DNA of 6,761 nucleotides from an uncultured Actinomycetes bacterium (lineage in GTDB: Bacteria > Actinomycetota > Actinomycetes > S36-B12 > UBA5976): the NCBI GenBank assembly GCA_937896305.1, contig CALBND010000048.1, positions 1 to 6,761 of the forward strand, read 5' to 3'. The stretch's first letter is position 1, and each line of letters starts with the position of its first letter. Position numbers and translations under genes: made by a program. Positions 4,281-6,761 of this stretch are shown here, in pieces. A model generated the notes under the pieces. That model was not told where the DNA came from. It made no database searches and worked only from the letters and a program-made list of their open reading frames with translations.

Positions 4281-6761
4281 TCAGCCGGTATTTCTTAAAC
4301 CTGTAGCTATTCCGTTTATGGTTAACAACAAAGTTCTTCGCAAAAGAGGATCAATTATCTCATCATTTGTGTCTAATTCGCGTATTTTCTTTAATAAGGC
4401 AACTTGTAAATATTGCAAAGGCAATAGATAAGTATCACGAATTTGTAGAGTTCTTTTCAAGGAATCTTGATTGGCTAATATTTCACTCTCTCCAGTAATC
4501 CATAGAATTTGTGTTCTAGTTAATTCAAATTCCTTTTTCACTTCATCAAACATGTGGTACAGGGATTCTGGAACAAGCTCATTTACATAATGGGCTGCAA
4601 TTTCCATATCAGCTTTTGCAACTGTCATTTCGACGTTACTTAAAAAGTTTTTGAAGAAAGCCCATTTTTGAAACATATCTTTAATTACTGCTTCATGCCC
4701 GGCTGCTCTTGCCGCAGCAATCCCGGAACCTACTCCAAACCAACCTGGAATAATTTGGCGAGATTGTGTCCAGCCAAAAACCCAAGGGATTGCTCGCAGT
4801 GATTCAATTCCTGCATTCAGTGCTTGTCTTTTAGCAGGTCGAGATCCAAGATGTAGATCAGAAAGTTGTTCAACTGGGGTAGAGAGAGCAAAATAACTTG
4901 CTAGATCTTCATGTTTAACTAAAGAGTTATATTTTTCTTGGGCAGCATTACTTACCAAATTCATCACACCATCCCAGCGGTTGAGTTCTTCTTCATTAAC
5001 TCGGGAGGCTGCGTGCAAAAGGGTTGCTTCAAGTGTTGCTGCAACGAGTAGTTCTAGATTTTCTCTTGCTAATTGTGGAAGTAAGTATTTATCACTAATT
5101 ACTTCACCTTGTTCCGTTAATTTCATTTCACCATCAACTACACCCCAAGGCATTGCCAAGATTGCGTCATGAGTTGGCCCACCCCCTCGTCCAACAGTTC
5201 CACCTCGACCGTGAAAAATCCTCAATCTAACTCCATGCTTACTTGCTACGTCTCTAAGTTTTCTTTGGGCTAATTGGATTTCCCATTGGCTAGTGGTGAT
5301 TCCTGCATCTTTATTACTATCGGAGTAACCAAGCATTACCTCTTGCAAGTTATCGCGCAATGAAACCAAAACGCGATAAGACGGAGTGGAGAGTAGTTGC
5401 TCTAAAATTTCACCTGCATTTCTTAATTCATCAACGGTTTCTAGTAGTGGCACAAAGTTTAATTTGGCAACCCTGGCAGGTAAATCAATTAATCCGTTTT
5501 CTTTACCCAATAAGACCGCAGCTAAAAGATCATCTGCACCTTTAACCATGGAAACGATGTAGGTATCAATGGCTTCTTCGCCGTATTGCTCAAGTGCACC
5601 ATTGATGGCACTAAAGGTGGCATAAGTTTTTATGTGCTCTGGTTCAGTAAGCACACTTGGAGTTGTACCTAGCGGGGTAGCAGCCAGAGGGCGTGGTGAA
5701 TCAAGTTCGTTGGCAAGTAAAACAAATCTTTCTTCTCTGTTTAGATCTTCGTATTGTCTATTTGTAATTTTTGCTCTATTTATTAATGGGGCTAGTGCTT
5801 CGTGATGCTTTTCTGCATGTTCTCTGACATCAAGTTTTGCTAGCTGCAAACCAATCGCAGAAGCTGTCCTGAGTGCTTTGCCTAATAAACCTTGTGCGAT
5901 CAATTCACTTTTTTCATTATTTAGTGCTTCAAATAATTCATAAAAATCATCCAAGAATTCTTTTTTACTTGCATAGTCGATTCCAGGAGCATGAGAAGTT
6001 TTGTTAGCAAAACGTACTCTAGTTTTTTCTAACTTGTTACTGATGGCAGAAAGTTTTAGTCGGTAGGGTTCCTCAGCATTTATTCGCTTCATTCGGGTAT
6101 CAAGGTCTGATAATTTAGTTAAATCTTCTTCCACTGATTCCCAAAGCTGGTCTGTGGCAGGAGCAATTCGATCTGAAATAGATAAGTCTTCAGCCAATCT
6201 TTTTATCATGGTTTGTAAATCTCTGATTGCATGTCCTCGTTGTAAAGTTAAAACATTTGTTGTTACCTCTGGGGTCACAAATGGATTTCCATCTCGATCT
6301 CCACCAATCCAGGAACCAAAAGTCAAAGGAGATTTAAGAATATTTAGATTTTTGTTTACTCCTAATTCTTTAGCAATATTTCTTAATTCCTGTAATACTT
6401 CAGGCAAAGCTGCAGTTGCAGCATCATCAAGATAATTCATAGCATTTCTGGCTTCATCTAATACTTCAGGTTTTTCTAATCTGAGTTCATCTGTTTGCCA
6501 AAGAAGATCAATAATTTCTGAGAACTGATCATCTGTCACTTTGTTTAAGTAAGGTGTTGTGTATTTTTCAGCTAATAATTCAGCAATTCTTTTAAGTTTT
6601 AGTAAAACACTTCTTCTAGCCGCTTCAGTTGGATGGGCTGTGAACACTGGTCTAACGTTTAGATTTTGAAAAGCTTGTTCGATAATTTCTTGGCTAATCT
6701 TGGCTTCTTGAATTCGTTTGGATACTTGAGAAAGCCTACTTCCGTCCTTAGCTCTGGACTC
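4281..6761 (-). CDS. ppc: Phosphoenolpyruvate carboxylase, N-terminus beyond window
   Basis: PEP carboxylase joins bicarbonate to phosphoenolpyruvate to give oxaloacetate and phosphate, a cytosolic anaplerotic step for the TCA cycle. 826 codons are visible and the frame stays open to the window edge; about 50-100 N-terminal residues are missing. The family motifs appear in order: VFTAHPTEA with the catalytic His (codons 6623-6647), FGSWIGGDRDGNP (6282-6320), MLGYSDSNKDAG (5301-5336), HGRGGTVGRGGGP (5175-5213, the mobile catalytic loop), WTQSRQIIPGWFGVG (about 4722-4770) and the conserved C-terminal GLRNTG (4284-4301). The final Asn of that tail and the Arg of the glycine loop belong to the aspartate feedback site in characterised enzymes, so aspartate inhibition is likely. 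The GTG at 6645-6647 is the Val of the HPTEA motif, not a start: the upstream codons (ESRAKDGSRLS, then NVRP) match the family. The promoter lies outside the window. Confidence 0.97.
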   Translation of the reverse strand, partial: ESRAKDGSRLSQVSKRIQEAKISQEIIEQAFQNLNVRPVFTAHPTEAARRSVLLKLKRIAELLAEKYTTPYLNKVTDDQFSEIIDLLWQTDELRLEKPEVLDEARNAMNYLDDAATAALPEVLQELRNIAKELGVNKNLNILKSPLTFGSWIGGDRDGNPFVTPEVTTNVLTLQRGHAIRDLQTMIKRLAEDLSISDRIAPATDQLWESVEEDLTKLSDLDTRMKRINAEEPYRLKLSAISNKLEKTRVRFANKTSHAPGIDYASKKEFLDDFYELFEALNNEKSELIAQGLLGKALRTASAIGLQLAKLDVREHAEKHHEALAPLINRAKITNRQYEDLNREERFVLLANELDSPRPLAATPLGTTPSVLTEPEHIKTYATFSAINGALEQYGEEAIDTYIVSMVKGADDLLAAVLLGKENGLIDLPARVAKLNFVPLLETVDELRNAGEILEQLLSTPSYRVLVSLRDNLQEVMLGYSDSNKDAGITTSQWEIQLAQRKLRDVASKHGVRLRIFHGRGGTVGRGGGPTHDAILAMPWGVVDGEMKLTEQGEVISDKYLLPQLARENLELLVAATLEATLLHAASRVNEEELNRWDGVMNLVSNAAQEKYNSLVKHEDLASYFALSTPVEQLSDLHLGSRPAKRQALNAGIESLRAIPWVFGWTQSRQIIPGWFGVGSGIAAARAAGHEAVIKDMFQKWAFFKNFLSNVEMTVAKADMEIAAHYVNELVPESLYHMFDEVKKEFELTRTQILWITGESEILANQDSLKRTLQIRDTYLLPLQYLQVALLKKIRELDTNDEIIDPLLRRTLLLTINGIATGLRNTG

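Noticed and set aside
4263..4323. GTTAAC repeated at the csp/ppc junction
   Set aside because: Both copies lie inside coding sequence, are only six bases long and AT-rich; no stem or wider repeat extends from them.
6645..6647. GTG as a start codon for PEP carboxylase
   Set aside because: It is the Val of the catalytic V-F-T-A-H-P-T-E motif. The frame continues with family-like residues for 38 more codons to the window edge, so the gene is truncated by the window and not short.

Overview
This window looks like ordinary core chromosome from a small-genome, AT-rich actinobacterium. By eye it is roughly 35-40% G+C. Three things point to Actinobacteria: the order ispF-cysS-rlmB, the actinobacterial N-terminal motif of RlmB (GLKGKGPTPKAKDRP), and a DUF3263 gene next to a CspB-type cold-shock gene. 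Low G+C with very short intergenic spaces fits a streamlined freshwater lineage such as acI (Nanopelagicales). That placement is inference; I cannot run a phylogeny.

Layout. Positions 1-2663 read left to right as one compact block: the 3' end of ispF (isoprenoid precursor synthesis), cysS (cysteinyl-tRNA synthetase), rlmB (23S rRNA 2'-O-methyltransferase) and a tRNA-Thr(UGU) gene. The gaps are 13, 2 and 23 bases, so co-transcription is likely. A ten-helix EamA/DMT-type transporter (2634-3578) lies on the opposite strand. Its last codons and stop run antisense through the 3' third of the tRNA gene. The only real intergenic space, 3579-3758, separates the transporter from a rightward pair: a 95-residue DUF3263 protein and a 68-residue cold-shock protein. 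It carries a perfect 7-2-7 palindrome, weak promoter-like hexamers and a clear ribosome binding site. From 4281 to the right edge the minus strand encodes phosphoenolpyruvate carboxylase, complete at its C-terminus and cut at its N-terminus by the window edge. It ends one base from the cold-shock gene's stop.

The left block serves isoprenoid synthesis and translation (tRNA charging, rRNA modification, tRNA supply). The DUF3263/Csp pair is probably regulatory or nucleic-acid binding. PEP carboxylase replenishes oxaloacetate for the TCA cycle.

I found no mobile element, CRISPR array, toxin-antitoxin pair, defence system or biosynthetic cluster, and no convincing undescribed system. The points most worth a second look are the palindrome between the divergent genes, the transporter/tRNA antisense overlap, the unusual RNP2 motif of the cold-shock protein, and the apparent absence of a LytR_C gene beside DUF3263.
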